64,000 nucleotides of DNA from positions 3,162,001 to 3,226,000 of the forward strand of contig NZ_CP166919.1 of NCBI RefSeq assembly GCF_041379765.1. Direction: 5' to 3'. Source of the stretch: Thalassotalea sp. Sam97. GTDB lineage: Bacteria > Pseudomonadota > Gammaproteobacteria > Enterobacterales > Alteromonadaceae. Every line of letters starts with the position of its first letter. Position 1 is the first letter of the stretch. The notes under the pieces are model-generated. The model saw nothing but the letters and a program-made list of their open reading frames with translations. It ran no database searches and was not told the origin of the DNA. Below are positions 45,643 through 54,756 of this stretch, in pieces. The position numbers were made by a program, and so were the translations under genes.

Positions 45643-46944
45643 TTATGGGCGCGTGTATTGTTTTGGTTTCTCGCTGTCTAATGTTAAGTAGCGATCGCGC
45701 AATTTGGTTTGACGTGACTCAAGTGGCACTTCAACACCATTAATAATCACGTGGGTTGGCGCTTCCATTACTTCTAATGGATCTCCTGACCAAACTACAA
45801 CATCGGCTTGCATACCAGCTTTTAGCGCACCAATTTGTTCATCCATACCGTAGATTTGTGCAGGCACGGTTGTTAATGCCGCCAAGCCTGCCGCATATGG
45901 CAAACCATTGGCAACGGCGTTACCCGCCTGCTGTGGCGCTAAACGAATATTATGGGTGTCCATACCAACCGCCACTTTTACGCCGGCCGCATGCAAACGA
46001 GCGGCGTTTTCAAGCGTTGCGCCATTTTGCTCAAATGCATATGGTAGGTTTGATTCAGGGTTAATGATCACCTCAATACCTGCTGCTGCCAACTCATCCG
46101 CTACGCGCCAAGCTTCCGATGCGCCGACTAGGGTGATGTTTAATCTAGGGTAATCTTGCAACAACGCTAGCACTTGGCGAATATCCGCAGCGCGATGAGC
46201 AACAATTAATAGTGGTACATTACCATTAACAACGGGCATTAACGCACGCACGTCAGACTTAGAAAGCGTCCCATGCCAGTCGGTAACGGGTGTTAAATTA
46301 ACGCCATACCAATCAGACTTAGGACTGAATTTCATACCTTGTGCGAATACTGCTTCAGCAAAGGCATCACGTACTTGCATCCACAATGAAGCTCGACTAC
46401 CGGCAGTTTTATCAGCACCACTATTAGAAATATCAATGGTCATAAAGGCACGACGCTTGGTTACTGGCGTTTCGTTATCACCTAAGGTGATCATAGCCCC
46501 TAAACCTTTAAATAAGGTGTCGGTATATGCCATGCTTGTTGCGGCGCTAGTAATACCTTCAATGCGACTGATATTACGCAAGGTAGTATCTGGTGAGACA
46601 GCGTAGCTAACATCTAACGAGGCTTGATAATGGCTATTTTCAACCGTTGAGTCGACAGTGTTAGCCCAAGATGATACTTCGACTAAACCTAATGAGGTAT
46701 AAGCACCAATAAAACCAGGCGTAACCACTTTGCCGTTTGCATCAATAACACGGTAACCATCGGTAGTAATATCACTACCAACAGCTTGAATACGACCGTC
46801 ATCGATTAGTACAGTGGCATTATCAACTGTACCTTGCTCACTCATGGTGTGCACGGTACCACCAACAATGGCAATTTTTTCTGCATTAGATGCAAAGCTT
46901 GTTACGCACAGAGCCGCTAAAGCGGTTAATTTAAATTTGCTCAT
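45643..46944 (-). CDS. Exported amidohydrolase-like protein lacking metal ligands
   Basis: Signal peptide (residues 1-21), then an amidohydrolase composite fold: N-terminal beta domain (KIAIVGGTVHTM), TIM barrel and C-terminal LKAGMQADVVVWSGDP. Where active members have HxH after the PGFID strand, this one has PGFIGAYTSLG (Ala-Tyr-Thr at 81-83), and the later barrel histidines are not at their expected positions. It is probably catalytically dead. It overlaps by four bases the amidohydrolase before it, which keeps its ligands, suggesting a heteromeric partner. Confidence 0.8.
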   Translation of the reverse strand: MSKFKLTALAALCVTSFASNAEKIAIVGGTVHTMSEQGTVDNATVLIDDGRIQAVGSDITTDGYRVIDANGKVVTPGFIGAYTSLGLVEVSSWANTVDSTVENSHYQASLDVSYAVSPDTTLRNISRIEGITSAATSMAYTDTLFKGLGAMITLGDNETPVTKRRAFMTIDISNSGADKTAGSRASLWMQVRDAFAEAVFAQGMKFSPKSDWYGVNLTPVTDWHGTLSKSDVRALMPVVNGNVPLLIVAHRAADIRQVLALLQDYPRLNITLVGASEAWRVADELAAAGIEVIINPESNLPYAFEQNGATLENAARLHAAGVKVAVGMDTHNIRLAPQQAGNAVANGLPYAAGLAALTTVPAQIYGMDEQIGALKAGMQADVVVWSGDPLEVMEAPTHVIINGVEVPLESRQTKLRDRYLTLDSEKPKQYTRP

Positions 46945-48359
46945 TTGCGGTCTCCTTCACCTACTTGTCCTAACTCATAATCGGCAATTGCCCAACTCTC
47001 TGGAGTATTGCGATCGAATGCTAAGCCACCGTCGATAAATACCAACTCAGCTTGTGCATACGTTGAAAACGGCTCGTTATTCCATAACACAACGTCGGCG
47101 TTTTTGCCTTCTTCAATAGAGCCAGTGTGCTCGAAGATACCTAGCGACTTCGCTGCATTTGAGGTCAACCAAATCCATGCATCGGCTTTTGATATTTCTA
47201 AACCTGCACGTTGGCCATCAGACAACGCTTTGGCGGCTTCTTGGTTTAAACGCTGAATACCTTGGTCACTATCTGAGTGAACAATCGCACACGCTTGTGC
47301 AGCATGTACCATAGGTACGTTTTCGCGAATCCCATCATAGGCTTCCATCTTAAAGCCCCACCAGTCAGCCCACATCGCCGAACAAATGTTATTTTCAGCA
47401 AGTAAGTCGGCAATTTTGTATGCTTCAACAGCGTGTTGGAATGAGGCGATTTGATAGTCGAACTCTTTCATAACGTCAATCATGGTGCCCATATCATCTG
47501 CACGGTAACAGTGCATATGTACTAAGATTTCACCATCAAGTACCCCCATTAGGGTTTCTTTGTTTAAGTCACGCTTTGGTGGCTTAGCATCTTTGCCAGC
47601 ATTGTAATCTGCTTCATATTTTTCCCACGCTCGTTTGTAATCCTGAGCGTCAGACCATGCTTGACGATAACCAGCAACGTTACCCATACGCGTCATTGGT
47701 CCACCTTTTTGGCCATAGACACGCTTTGGATTTTCACCACAAGCCATTTTTAAACCATATGGTGCATCAGGGAATTTCATGTCTTGAATAACACGACCTG
47801 GTAAGTTTTTCACCGTTACACTGCGACCACCAACCAAGTTAGCGCTACCCGGCAGAATTTGCAGAGTGGTTACACCGCCTGCAAGGGCACGACGAAAACC
47901 AGGATCTTGTGGCCAAATTGAGTGCTCAGCCCACACTGCTGCAGTTACGGGCTTAGTCATTTCGTTACCGTCAGCATGTGCACCAGCATCAGGCGTTGCA
48001 TAGACACCCAAATGGCTGTGCACATCGATAATTCCTGGCGTCAACCATTTACCACTACCATCGATGACGACAACATCATCAGCCAAATTAATATCGCTAC
48101 CAACTTTGACGATTTTGCCGTTTTCTAACAAAACTGATACGCCTTGTTGCATACCACCAATACCGTCATACATGTTGACGTTTTTGATTAAGGTTGTTTT
48201 AGCAGGTAAAGGCTTATAACTGCTTGGGAATGGATCTTTGTTAATTTCAACAAAGGCTGCTTGTTCTTTCTTGTCGCTTGCTTGTTCACCACAACCGGTT
48301 AATACCGCTGCAGCAAGCAAAGAAACAGAAGTCAACAAGACTTTATTGACGTTTTTCAT
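46941..48359 (-). CDS. Amidohydrolase-family lipoprotein (probable metallo-peptidase/imidazolonepropionase-like)
   Basis: Lipobox LTGC (Cys23). The amidohydrolase barrel has HSH at 114-116 after TPGIIDV, further candidate ligands in HMHCYR and SFQHAVEAY, and VHSDSD late in the barrel; the C-terminus has IEEGKNADVVLWNNEPF. The family includes prolidase-like and D-amino-acid or acyl-peptide hydrolases; the substrate cannot be assigned. Likely on the periplasmic face of a membrane. First gene of a two-gene operon with a degenerate paralogue. Confidence 0.82.
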   Translation of the reverse strand: MKNVNKVLLTSVSLLAAAVLTGCGEQASDKKEQAAFVEINKDPFPSSYKPLPAKTTLIKNVNMYDGIGGMQQGVSVLLENGKIVKVGSDINLADDVVVIDGSGKWLTPGIIDVHSHLGVYATPDAGAHADGNEMTKPVTAAVWAEHSIWPQDPGFRRALAGGVTTLQILPGSANLVGGRSVTVKNLPGRVIQDMKFPDAPYGLKMACGENPKRVYGQKGGPMTRMGNVAGYRQAWSDAQDYKRAWEKYEADYNAGKDAKPPKRDLNKETLMGVLDGEILVHMHCYRADDMGTMIDVMKEFDYQIASFQHAVEAYKIADLLAENNICSAMWADWWGFKMEAYDGIRENVPMVHAAQACAIVHSDSDQGIQRLNQEAAKALSDGQRAGLEISKADAWIWLTSNAAKSLGIFEHTGSIEEGKNADVVLWNNEPFSTYAQAELVFIDGGLAFDRNTPESWAIADYELGQVGEGDRK

Positions 48360-48573
48360 TACTACTCATCATCTTATTATTGTCAGGGTACTACACTTTA
48401 GCAGGCAAGATTATTAATGTCATCGCCATACACGGCAGATATTGGGTTAATCATCGCCATTTTGCTCGTCATCGGTTGTCGATCCTCGCAAGCTTTGACA
48501 TATTCGTCATTTTTCGTTCAAATAAGCGGCCCTAATCGCTATAATGCAGACAAATTAACGCATAATAAGCTCT

Positions 48574-50064
48574 ATGAAATATAAGGACTTGCGCGACTTT
48601 ATCGACAAACTAGAACAGATTGGTCAGTTAAAGCGCATTACTCAACCTATATCAACTGATTTGGCGATGACCGAGATCAGTGATCGTACGTTACGTGCTG
48701 GTGGCCCAGCGTTACTGTTTGAAAACCCAATTGGTTACGACATCCCTGTGTTAACCAATTTATTTGGCACCCCAGAACGTGTAGCAATGGCCATGGGACA
48801 AGAGGATGTTCAATCTTTGCGTGATGTTGGCAAGTTAATGGCAACACTCAAAGAACCAGAACCACCAAAGGGCTTTAAAGATGCCATCGACAAGCTACCG
48901 GTGTTTAAGCAAGTACTGAATATGCCGACCAAGCGTTTAAAAAAGGCGCCATGTCAGGAAATCGTATTCACGGGTGACGATGTTGACTTAACCAAGCTGC
49001 CTATCCAAAAATGTTGGCCAGGAGATGTTGCACCGTTGATCACTTGGGGCCTAACGGTTACCCGTGGTCCAGAAAAAGAGCGACAAAATTTAGGCATTTA
49101 CCGCCAGCAGTTGTTAGGTCCTAACAAGATCATTATGCGCTGGCTTTCACACCGCGGTGGTGCATTAGACTTTCAGGAGTTTAAAAAGCGCCACCCTGGT
49201 GAAAAGTACCCTGTGTCTGTCGCACTTGGTGCCGATCCGGCAACTATTTTAGGCGCCGTCACGCCTGTCCCTGACACATTATCAGAATACGCTTTTGCGG
49301 GCTTGTTACGTGGTAGCAAAACTGAAGTGGTAAAAAGCTTAAGCAATGATTTAGAAGTACCAGCGTCGGCAGAAATTATTTTAGAAGGTTACTTAGATCC
49401 TGAAGAAACCGCACCAGAAGGTCCATATGGTGATCACACCGGCTATTACAATGAAGTCGATAACTTCCCAGTAATGACGGTAACCCATGTGACTATGCGT
49501 AAAGACCCTATCTACCATAGCACTTACACTGGCCGTCCACCTGATGAACCGGCCATTTTAGGTGTGGCGTTAAACGAAGTATTTGTGCCTATCATTCAAA
49601 AGCAGTTTCCGGAAATTGTCGATTTTTATTTGCCACCAGAAGGCTGTTCATACCGCCTAGCCGTGGTCACCATGAAAAAACAATATCCAGGCCATGCCAA
49701 GCGAGTCATGATGGGGGTTTGGTCGTTCTTACGACAGTTTATGTACACCAAATTCGTTATTGTTTGCGATGATGATGTCAACGCTCGAGATTGGCATGAT
49801 GTGATTTGGGCAATGACTACGCGCATGGATCCGGCACGGGATACGGTAACGGTGGAAAACACACCAATTGACTACCTTGATTTTGCTTCACCGGTATCTG
49901 GTCTGGGCTCCAAAATGGGTATGGATGCCACCAATAAATGGCCTGGTGAAACCGATCGCGAATGGGGCGAGCCAATAACCATGGACGATAACATTAAGCA
50001 GTATGTGGATGATATTTGGGAAGAACTTGATATTTTCGATACTCCTAAACCACAAGATAAGTGA
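48574..50064 (+). CDS. ubiD: 3-octaprenyl-4-hydroxybenzoate decarboxylase
   Basis: Prenyl-FMN-dependent decarboxylase of ubiquinone synthesis. MKYKDLRDFIDKLE start, PEGPYGDHTGYYNEVDNFPVM (catalytic E-R-E region) and the KWPGETDREWG C-terminal segment are conserved; 496 residues. It starts at the ATG at 48574, divergent from the amidohydrolase pair, and is followed after 15 bp by fre, as in E. coli. Confidence 0.96.
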   Translation: MKYKDLRDFIDKLEQIGQLKRITQPISTDLAMTEISDRTLRAGGPALLFENPIGYDIPVLTNLFGTPERVAMAMGQEDVQSLRDVGKLMATLKEPEPPKGFKDAIDKLPVFKQVLNMPTKRLKKAPCQEIVFTGDDVDLTKLPIQKCWPGDVAPLITWGLTVTRGPEKERQNLGIYRQQLLGPNKIIMRWLSHRGGALDFQEFKKRHPGEKYPVSVALGADPATILGAVTPVPDTLSEYAFAGLLRGSKTEVVKSLSNDLEVPASAEIILEGYLDPEETAPEGPYGDHTGYYNEVDNFPVMTVTHVTMRKDPIYHSTYTGRPPDEPAILGVALNEVFVPIIQKQFPEIVDFYLPPEGCSYRLAVVTMKKQYPGHAKRVMMGVWSFLRQFMYTKFVIVCDDDVNARDWHDVIWAMTTRMDPARDTVTVENTPIDYLDFASPVSGLGSKMGMDATNKWPGETDREWGEPITMDDNIKQYVDDIWEELDIFDTPKPQDK

Positions 50065-50079
50065 TTATTAAGAAAGATT

Positions 50080-50775
50080 ATGAAACGAATTAACTGTCAG
50101 GTTGTATCACTACAACCTTTAACAGAACACGTATATCAGGTGCTATTAAAGCCTGAACAAAAAGTTGCATTTGCCGCAGGCCAATACCTTAATTTTGTAA
50201 TGGCAGAGGACGATAAGCGCCCATTTTCTATTGCGTCAGGGCCAAGCGATGAACTAATAGAACTGCAAATTGGTGCCTTTGCTGCCGATAGCTGGGCGAT
50301 GCAGGTTATCGATCGTATCAAAGCAAGTGAAAGCGTTGATATTGAAATGCCAGGTGGTAATGCGCAGTTACGTGACAACAGCGAGCGCCCTATTGTCTTG
50401 CTCGCTGGCGGCACTGGCTTCTCATATATTAAGTCAATATTAACCGAGCTGGTTACTCGTCACTATCAACAGCCGGTATTAGTGTATTGGGGCCTACGTG
50501 AACCAAGCGCATGCTACCAACTTGATGAAACACAAGCGTTAGTAAACCAGTTAGCACATGGCCAATTTGTCCCTGTCGTAGAAAATGCTAACGATAATTG
50601 GCATGGTCGTGTTGGCAAGGTTCATGAGCCGCTATTAAACGACGTAGTATCGCTGGCTGATTATGACATATACATGGCAGGTCGTTTTGAGATGGTCGGC
50701 TTTTTACGCGATGAATTTATTAAAGTCGGCGCTAAACGTGAACATATGTTTGCTGACGCGTTCGCATTTATCTAA
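50080..50775 (+). CDS. fre: NAD(P)H-flavin reductase
   Basis: Reduces free flavins with NAD(P)H; in the ubiD-fre pair it may supply reduced FMN for prenyl-FMN formation (inference). RPFSIAS (flavin site, about residue 47) and LLAGGTGFSYIKSIL (nucleotide site, about 107) are present. 231 residues, full length, no iron-sulfur domain. Confidence 0.95.
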   Translation: MKRINCQVVSLQPLTEHVYQVLLKPEQKVAFAAGQYLNFVMAEDDKRPFSIASGPSDELIELQIGAFAADSWAMQVIDRIKASESVDIEMPGGNAQLRDNSERPIVLLAGGTGFSYIKSILTELVTRHYQQPVLVYWGLREPSACYQLDETQALVNQLAHGQFVPVVENANDNWHGRVGKVHEPLLNDVVSLADYDIYMAGRFEMVGFLRDEFIKVGAKREHMFADAFAFI

Positions 50776-51081
50776 AGAGATGCGCATCACAGAGGAAACC
50801 TAGCAACCCCCATATTGTCAGGTGTCTATCTCCTAAAGACAGTAATTGCGAGTTTGTAATACCTGGTTTCACGCTATAAACCGCTGTTTTATTGGTTCTA
50901 TGCTAAAATAGGTCTACATTTGCATTCGCTTATTGTTAATCGAACAACTGACAGTACGGGCGTTGTAATTGATAAACGCCAGCTGTTCTGGTTGGTAAAT
51001 ACACACCGTTAACCGCGAAGCAAGGGTGCGTGGTACCGCACACAACGCTGGTCAATCGGTACAAATTTGAACATTTATACT
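50776..51081. promoter_or_regulatory. Intergenic region before fadL with a near-palindrome
   Basis: GTGCG (51026-51030) and CGCAC (51037-51041) around TGGTAC make a palindrome with one extra T, about 45 bp before the fadL ATG; it could be an operator. A TGTCT/AGACA pair lies near 50823-50840. No recognised FadR or PsrA consensus. No terminator after fre is evident. Confidence 0.35.
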
Positions 51082-52338
51082 ATGAAATTAACCAAATTAT
51101 CTTTATTGGTGATCGGTGCGATCGCCTCAACTCAAGCACACTCTGCCGCTTTCCAACTTGCCGAACACAGTGCCTCTGGCTTAGGTCGTGCATTCGCTGG
51201 TGACGCTGCTATTGCTGAAGACGCATCAGTTATAGCCCGTAACCCTGCCCTAATGAGCCAATTTGAGCAAAATGTTTTTACCGTAGCAGCCACATACATA
51301 AAACCCGATGTAAGCCTAGAGGGTTTAGGCGCACCGGCAGGTATCGATGCAAGTTCACTAAACGATGACAGCATCGCACCAGCTGCAGTCGTGCCTGGCG
51401 CTTATTTCTTAATGCCTGTTGATGACAAACTCTCTGTCGGTTTAGGTGCGTTTTCAAACTTTGGTTTAGCATCAGAGTTGAGTGAAAACTACCCAGCGGG
51501 TCAAATCGCCGGTGAAACCAGCATTACTACTGTTAACTTAAATGCGAGTGCGGCATACAAACTTAATGAACAGTGGACTGTTGGCGCAGGTTTAAACATT
51601 ATTTATGCTGAAGCCGAATTAACGCGCTTTTTTGGTGAAACACCACTACCTTTGCCAGTAAACACAGTTGCAACGAAACTTGAAGGTGATGACATCGCCT
51701 TTGGTTGGAACGTTGGCGTAAGCTACGACATCAATGACAATCATCGTCTAGGCTTTAGTTACCGCAGTGAAGTTGAAGTCGCTTTTGAAGGTGACTATAC
51801 CAACCAACTTCCTTCGGCGTTTGGTGGCTTGGAAGGTTCATCCATTGATGGTCGCTTAAATGTGAGTTTACCTGCCATTGCTGAAATTTCAGGTGTGCAT
51901 CAAACGACAACAGATTTATCGCTTCACTACTCTGTTATGTGGATTGGTTGGAGTAGTTTAGACCGTTTAGATGCCGTATCAGAACAAGGAAATATCTTAT
52001 TCAGTAAAGTCGAAGACTTTTCTGATTCATATCGCTATGCCTTGGGTGGTACTTATCAATATAACAGCGATGTCACCGTACGTTTTGGTATCGCTTACGA
52101 CGAAACACCAAGTAGCCCTGCACACATGTCTATCTCAATTCCTGACAACAACCGCGTTTGGTACAGCACAGGCTTTAACTACAAAATTGACGACAACTCA
52201 AGCATCGACTTTGGTGTAACCTATATTCAAGGTAAAGGCGCAAGCTTCACCGAAGCAGACAACTTAGGTCAGCAATGGCAATTCTATTCAGAAGGTAATG
52301 CGACATTAATTGGCTTGCAGTATAACCAAGCGATTTAG
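51082..52338 (+). CDS. fadL: FadL-family outer membrane long-chain fatty acid transporter
   Basis: Signal peptide (ending HSA) followed by AAFQLAEHSASGLGRAFAGDAAIAEDASVIARNPALMSQF, which includes the hatch region with the conserved NPA. A 14-strand-like barrel follows. About 418 residues. FadL takes up long-chain fatty acids or other hydrophobic compounds. The ATG at 51082 is preferred over a TTG at 51067; neither has a clear Shine-Dalgarno. A strong terminator follows. Confidence 0.92.
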   Translation: MKLTKLSLLVIGAIASTQAHSAAFQLAEHSASGLGRAFAGDAAIAEDASVIARNPALMSQFEQNVFTVAATYIKPDVSLEGLGAPAGIDASSLNDDSIAPAAVVPGAYFLMPVDDKLSVGLGAFSNFGLASELSENYPAGQIAGETSITTVNLNASAAYKLNEQWTVGAGLNIIYAEAELTRFFGETPLPLPVNTVATKLEGDDIAFGWNVGVSYDINDNHRLGFSYRSEVEVAFEGDYTNQLPSAFGGLEGSSIDGRLNVSLPAIAEISGVHQTTTDLSLHYSVMWIGWSSLDRLDAVSEQGNILFSKVEDFSDSYRYALGGTYQYNSDVTVRFGIAYDETPSSPAHMSISIPDNNRVWYSTGFNYKIDDNSSIDFGVTYIQGKGASFTEADNLGQQWQFYSEGNATLIGLQYNQAI

Positions 52339-52375
52339 CAACCTTGTTAGTTAGCTAGATAACTCTAAACAATGC

Positions 52376-52404
52376 AAAATGCCTGACATCGTCAGGCATT
52401 TTTT
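52376..52404 (+). terminator. Intrinsic terminator after fadL
   Basis: AAAATGCCTGAC (52376-52387) pairs with GTCAGGCATTTT (52391-52402) around ATC, plus more T. Confidence 0.93.
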
Positions 52405-52485
52405 GTTATTAAGCCAGTCTCGTGGTGTGCATATTAGCTCTTTATATTATGAGCGCAACATCAACATGGCAAAGGGATCTCATCG

Positions 52486-53805
52486 TTAATTTACAGCCAT
52501 CATTGAGGCGCTACGTGGATTTGCTAATAAGTCAGCAAACACCTGCCAGCGCTTGTTGGTATCGTTATGGCTTTGCGCTTCAACATAGCGCTTAACGATA
52601 TCCTGGCCTAAATTGTAATTGATCACATAAGCGCGGTAGCGCTCAATAAAATCAACACGCTGGCGTGATTTTTGTTCATCACTCAAGGCATACTTCATTA
52701 AAAAATCGACTGCTTGCTGCTTATCTATGTCACCATCTAAATAGCGTTTGGCTGCAACATTGCCGGCATACGACAATTTCCCTAATAACGCCTGTACTTG
52801 GTAATAGGTTGCCGCCTTACTTGCATCAAGGCCTGCTAATTTAAACAACACTTGTTGCTCAAATTTAAGTCGTTGTTGCTCAGGAAAAGCGACCTCAATA
52901 CCATAATTGGCACTGCCTTCGGCAAGTAAAGATAACGGTGAATATAATGGGTATACCGAGTATTCAACCCAACCCTTTGCATTGACTAAATGCTTTTCCA
53001 TTAGAGAGTTGAACACATGGTGCCCTGGATAACCTTCATGGCTAGCTAAATCAATGGCACGATCTATCTGAATTGAAAAATCAACATTAATCTGGATTAA
53101 GCTAAAGCTATTACCTTTGTACCAGTTATAACCACTCCATGGCTTATCTGTAACGTATTCAATAGTAAACGCTTCATTATCTGGCAAGTCAATAAACTGC
53201 TTGGTGCGCTGGCGAGCCTCATCAATGGCGGCGATAAACACTTTACCTAGTTGTTCTTTAGGAATAACAAATTCTGCTTTAAACGATGCTAAGCGTTGAT
53301 TTAATTCACCTTCTCCTGGTAATAAGCTGTCAAGTTCGGCAAGGGCCGCATCAAAGTCGGCTTCGGTTAAATCAGGCGATTTAGCGTCATACAAAGCCAG
53401 CGACTCTTCATCAAAGCTAAAGTGTTTACCATTTAGTTGCTCAATAAACGCTTTAACACTTTTCGCTTGTACCAACAGCATATCTTTGCGTAACGAAGGC
53501 GCGTTGATCGCCTCAACTTCGGTTATTAACTGCTCCGTTTGCTGCAACAGACTCGCTAAAGGTAACTGTGCTGCTTGCTCGCGCCATTCGCTAGGGCCAT
53601 AGTAAGCATCAATATAATAGTCTTGGTGCTTGCCTACCATGAGTGTAAGTTTAACGTAGCGTTCTGCTAGTTCATTCATAACATTCTCGCTTGCTTGGCT
53701 GGTCTTTGCTGGCGTTGCTGGTTGTGATGGCTGTTTCACCTGACCACAAGCTAATAAGCCAATACAACTCAAAGCAACCAAACCCTTGCATATCATTGAT
53801 TTCAT
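52486..53805 (-). CDS. DUF885-family lipoprotein, probable zinc metallopeptidase
   Basis: Lipobox LLAC (Cys20), then a helical domain and SHEGYPGHHVFNSLMEKH, the HExxxHH-type zinc site of DUF885/M32-like metallopeptidases. About 439 residues. The physiological substrate is unknown. It overlaps the end of the preceding cytochrome gene by four bases, so the two are co-transcribed on the minus strand. Confidence 0.82.
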   Translation of the reverse strand: MKSMICKGLVALSCIGLLACGQVKQPSQPATPAKTSQASENVMNELAERYVKLTLMVGKHQDYYIDAYYGPSEWREQAAQLPLASLLQQTEQLITEVEAINAPSLRKDMLLVQAKSVKAFIEQLNGKHFSFDEESLALYDAKSPDLTEADFDAALAELDSLLPGEGELNQRLASFKAEFVIPKEQLGKVFIAAIDEARQRTKQFIDLPDNEAFTIEYVTDKPWSGYNWYKGNSFSLIQINVDFSIQIDRAIDLASHEGYPGHHVFNSLMEKHLVNAKGWVEYSVYPLYSPLSLLAEGSANYGIEVAFPEQQRLKFEQQVLFKLAGLDASKAATYYQVQALLGKLSYAGNVAAKRYLDGDIDKQQAVDFLMKYALSDEQKSRQRVDFIERYRAYVINYNLGQDIVKRYVEAQSHNDTNKRWQVFADLLANPRSASMMAVN

Positions 53806-54245
53806 TGTTGTTCCACCTTAGAAGACTGTGAATAATATTCTGCTAACGCCGCTAATTGTTGATCGCTAAAGCGTTGCATCATCACCTGTTTTATCTCACT
53901 TGTTCGTTGTCGATATTTATAGGCTTGCAATTGGCTGAGTAAATAATCGGCAGGTTGCTCAGCGAGATCAGGGTAAATTGATTCGCGGCTAATGCCATTT
54001 TGGCCATGACACGGCGCACAATAAGCAACGTGTTGTCGCAATTGCTCAACAGCGCGCTGTTGCTCGGCGAGTTGTTCTTGATCAAGCTCTGGGTGATCTG
54101 GTTTTGCTGTATCGACGGTGTTTAATGCGTCAGTTTCAGCGCTAACTTCGGGTAATGTAGAGTTTGCTGGGACTGACGGTTCACTTGCATACGCCTTTGC
54201 AACCAACGCAGAATTCAGCCAAAAAATAGTTAGGAATATTTTCAT
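53802..54245 (-). CDS. Exported monohaem c-type cytochrome with long N-terminal linker
   Basis: Signal peptide (about residues 1-20), an acidic, low-complexity linker, then a class I cytochrome c domain with haem motif CAPCH at 76-80 and a distal-Met candidate in VMMQRF. 147 residues. I chose the ATG at 54245 because an upstream ATG at 54266 sits inside the terminator of the preceding cytochrome gene. No Shine-Dalgarno is evident. Electron partner unknown. Confidence 0.75.
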   Translation of the reverse strand: MKIFLTIFWLNSALVAKAYASEPSVPANSTLPEVSAETDALNTVDTAKPDHPELDQEQLAEQQRAVEQLRQHVAYCAPCHGQNGISRESIYPDLAEQPADYLLSQLQAYKYRQRTSEIKQVMMQRFSDQQLAALAEYYSQSSKVEQQ

Positions 54246-54253
54246 ATAGACAC

Positions 54254-54284
54254 AAAAAAAGCGCATACAGGATGCGCTTTTTTC
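54254..54284 (-). terminator. Terminator between the two cytochrome genes
   Basis: GCGCAT (54261-54266) and ATGCGC (54272-54277) form the stem; on the minus strand seven T follow. It sits only 9 bp before the next gene's ATG, so that gene depends on read-through or an unseen promoter. Confidence 0.85.
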
Positions 54285-54296
54285 TCAATTTGTCGC

Positions 54297-54596
54297 TTAC
54301 TTAAGGCTAGCGTAGTATGCCGCTAAGTTAGCAATGTCAGCATCCGTTAATGGCATAGCCATTGGCGCCATAACAGGATCTTTACGAGTGCCTGCTTTAA
54401 AGTCTTTAAGCTGCTTAGCAATGTAAGCTTCTTTTTGACCCGCTAAGTTAGGGTACATAGGCACGGCAGAAACACCTTCAGCACCGTGACATGCAGCACA
54501 TACAGCTGCTTTTGCTTTACCCGCTTCAATATCAGCGGCCATTGCCGGAGCTGCCATCATAACAGACGCAGTTAGAGCTAGAGTTAATTTTTTCAT
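54297..54596 (-). CDS. Periplasmic cytochrome c553-type protein
   Basis: Signal peptide (residues 1-20, ending AMA) and a small class I cytochrome c domain with CAACH at 33-37 and an axial Met candidate in PMAMPLTDAD. 99 residues. Likely an electron shuttle to a terminal oxidase or reductase. The divergent gap to selO contains a perfect FNR-type box placed where it could activate this gene. Confidence 0.9.
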   Translation of the reverse strand: MKKLTLALTASVMMAAPAMAADIEAGKAKAAVCAACHGAEGVSAVPMYPNLAGQKEAYIAKQLKDFKAGTRKDPVMAPMAMPLTDADIANLAAYYASLK

Positions 54597-54737
54597 AAGT
54601 CACTACTCTTTTGGTTATTAAAATTTGAACACTCAGTTGATTATATGGAAAAAAACGTAACATGTCTGTGGTTTTTTTAGAAAAACATACAAGTGGATAA
54701 AATTATCGTAAAATAAAGCCAGTTTTCGCCGCAAAAT

Positions 54738-54751
54738 TTGATATTAATCAA
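54738..54751. promoter_or_regulatory. Perfect FNR/Anr-type binding site
   Basis: TTGATATTAATCAA is an exact match to the FNR consensus TTGAT-N4-ATCAA. It ends 5 bp before the selO ATG and is centred about 148 bp from the cytochrome c start on the other strand. If that gene has a leader of about 107 nt, the site would be at the class II activating position (-41.5); AT-rich -10-like sequence lies in the right place. For selO the site would more likely block expression. Confidence 0.6.
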
Positions 54752-54756
54752 CAATT

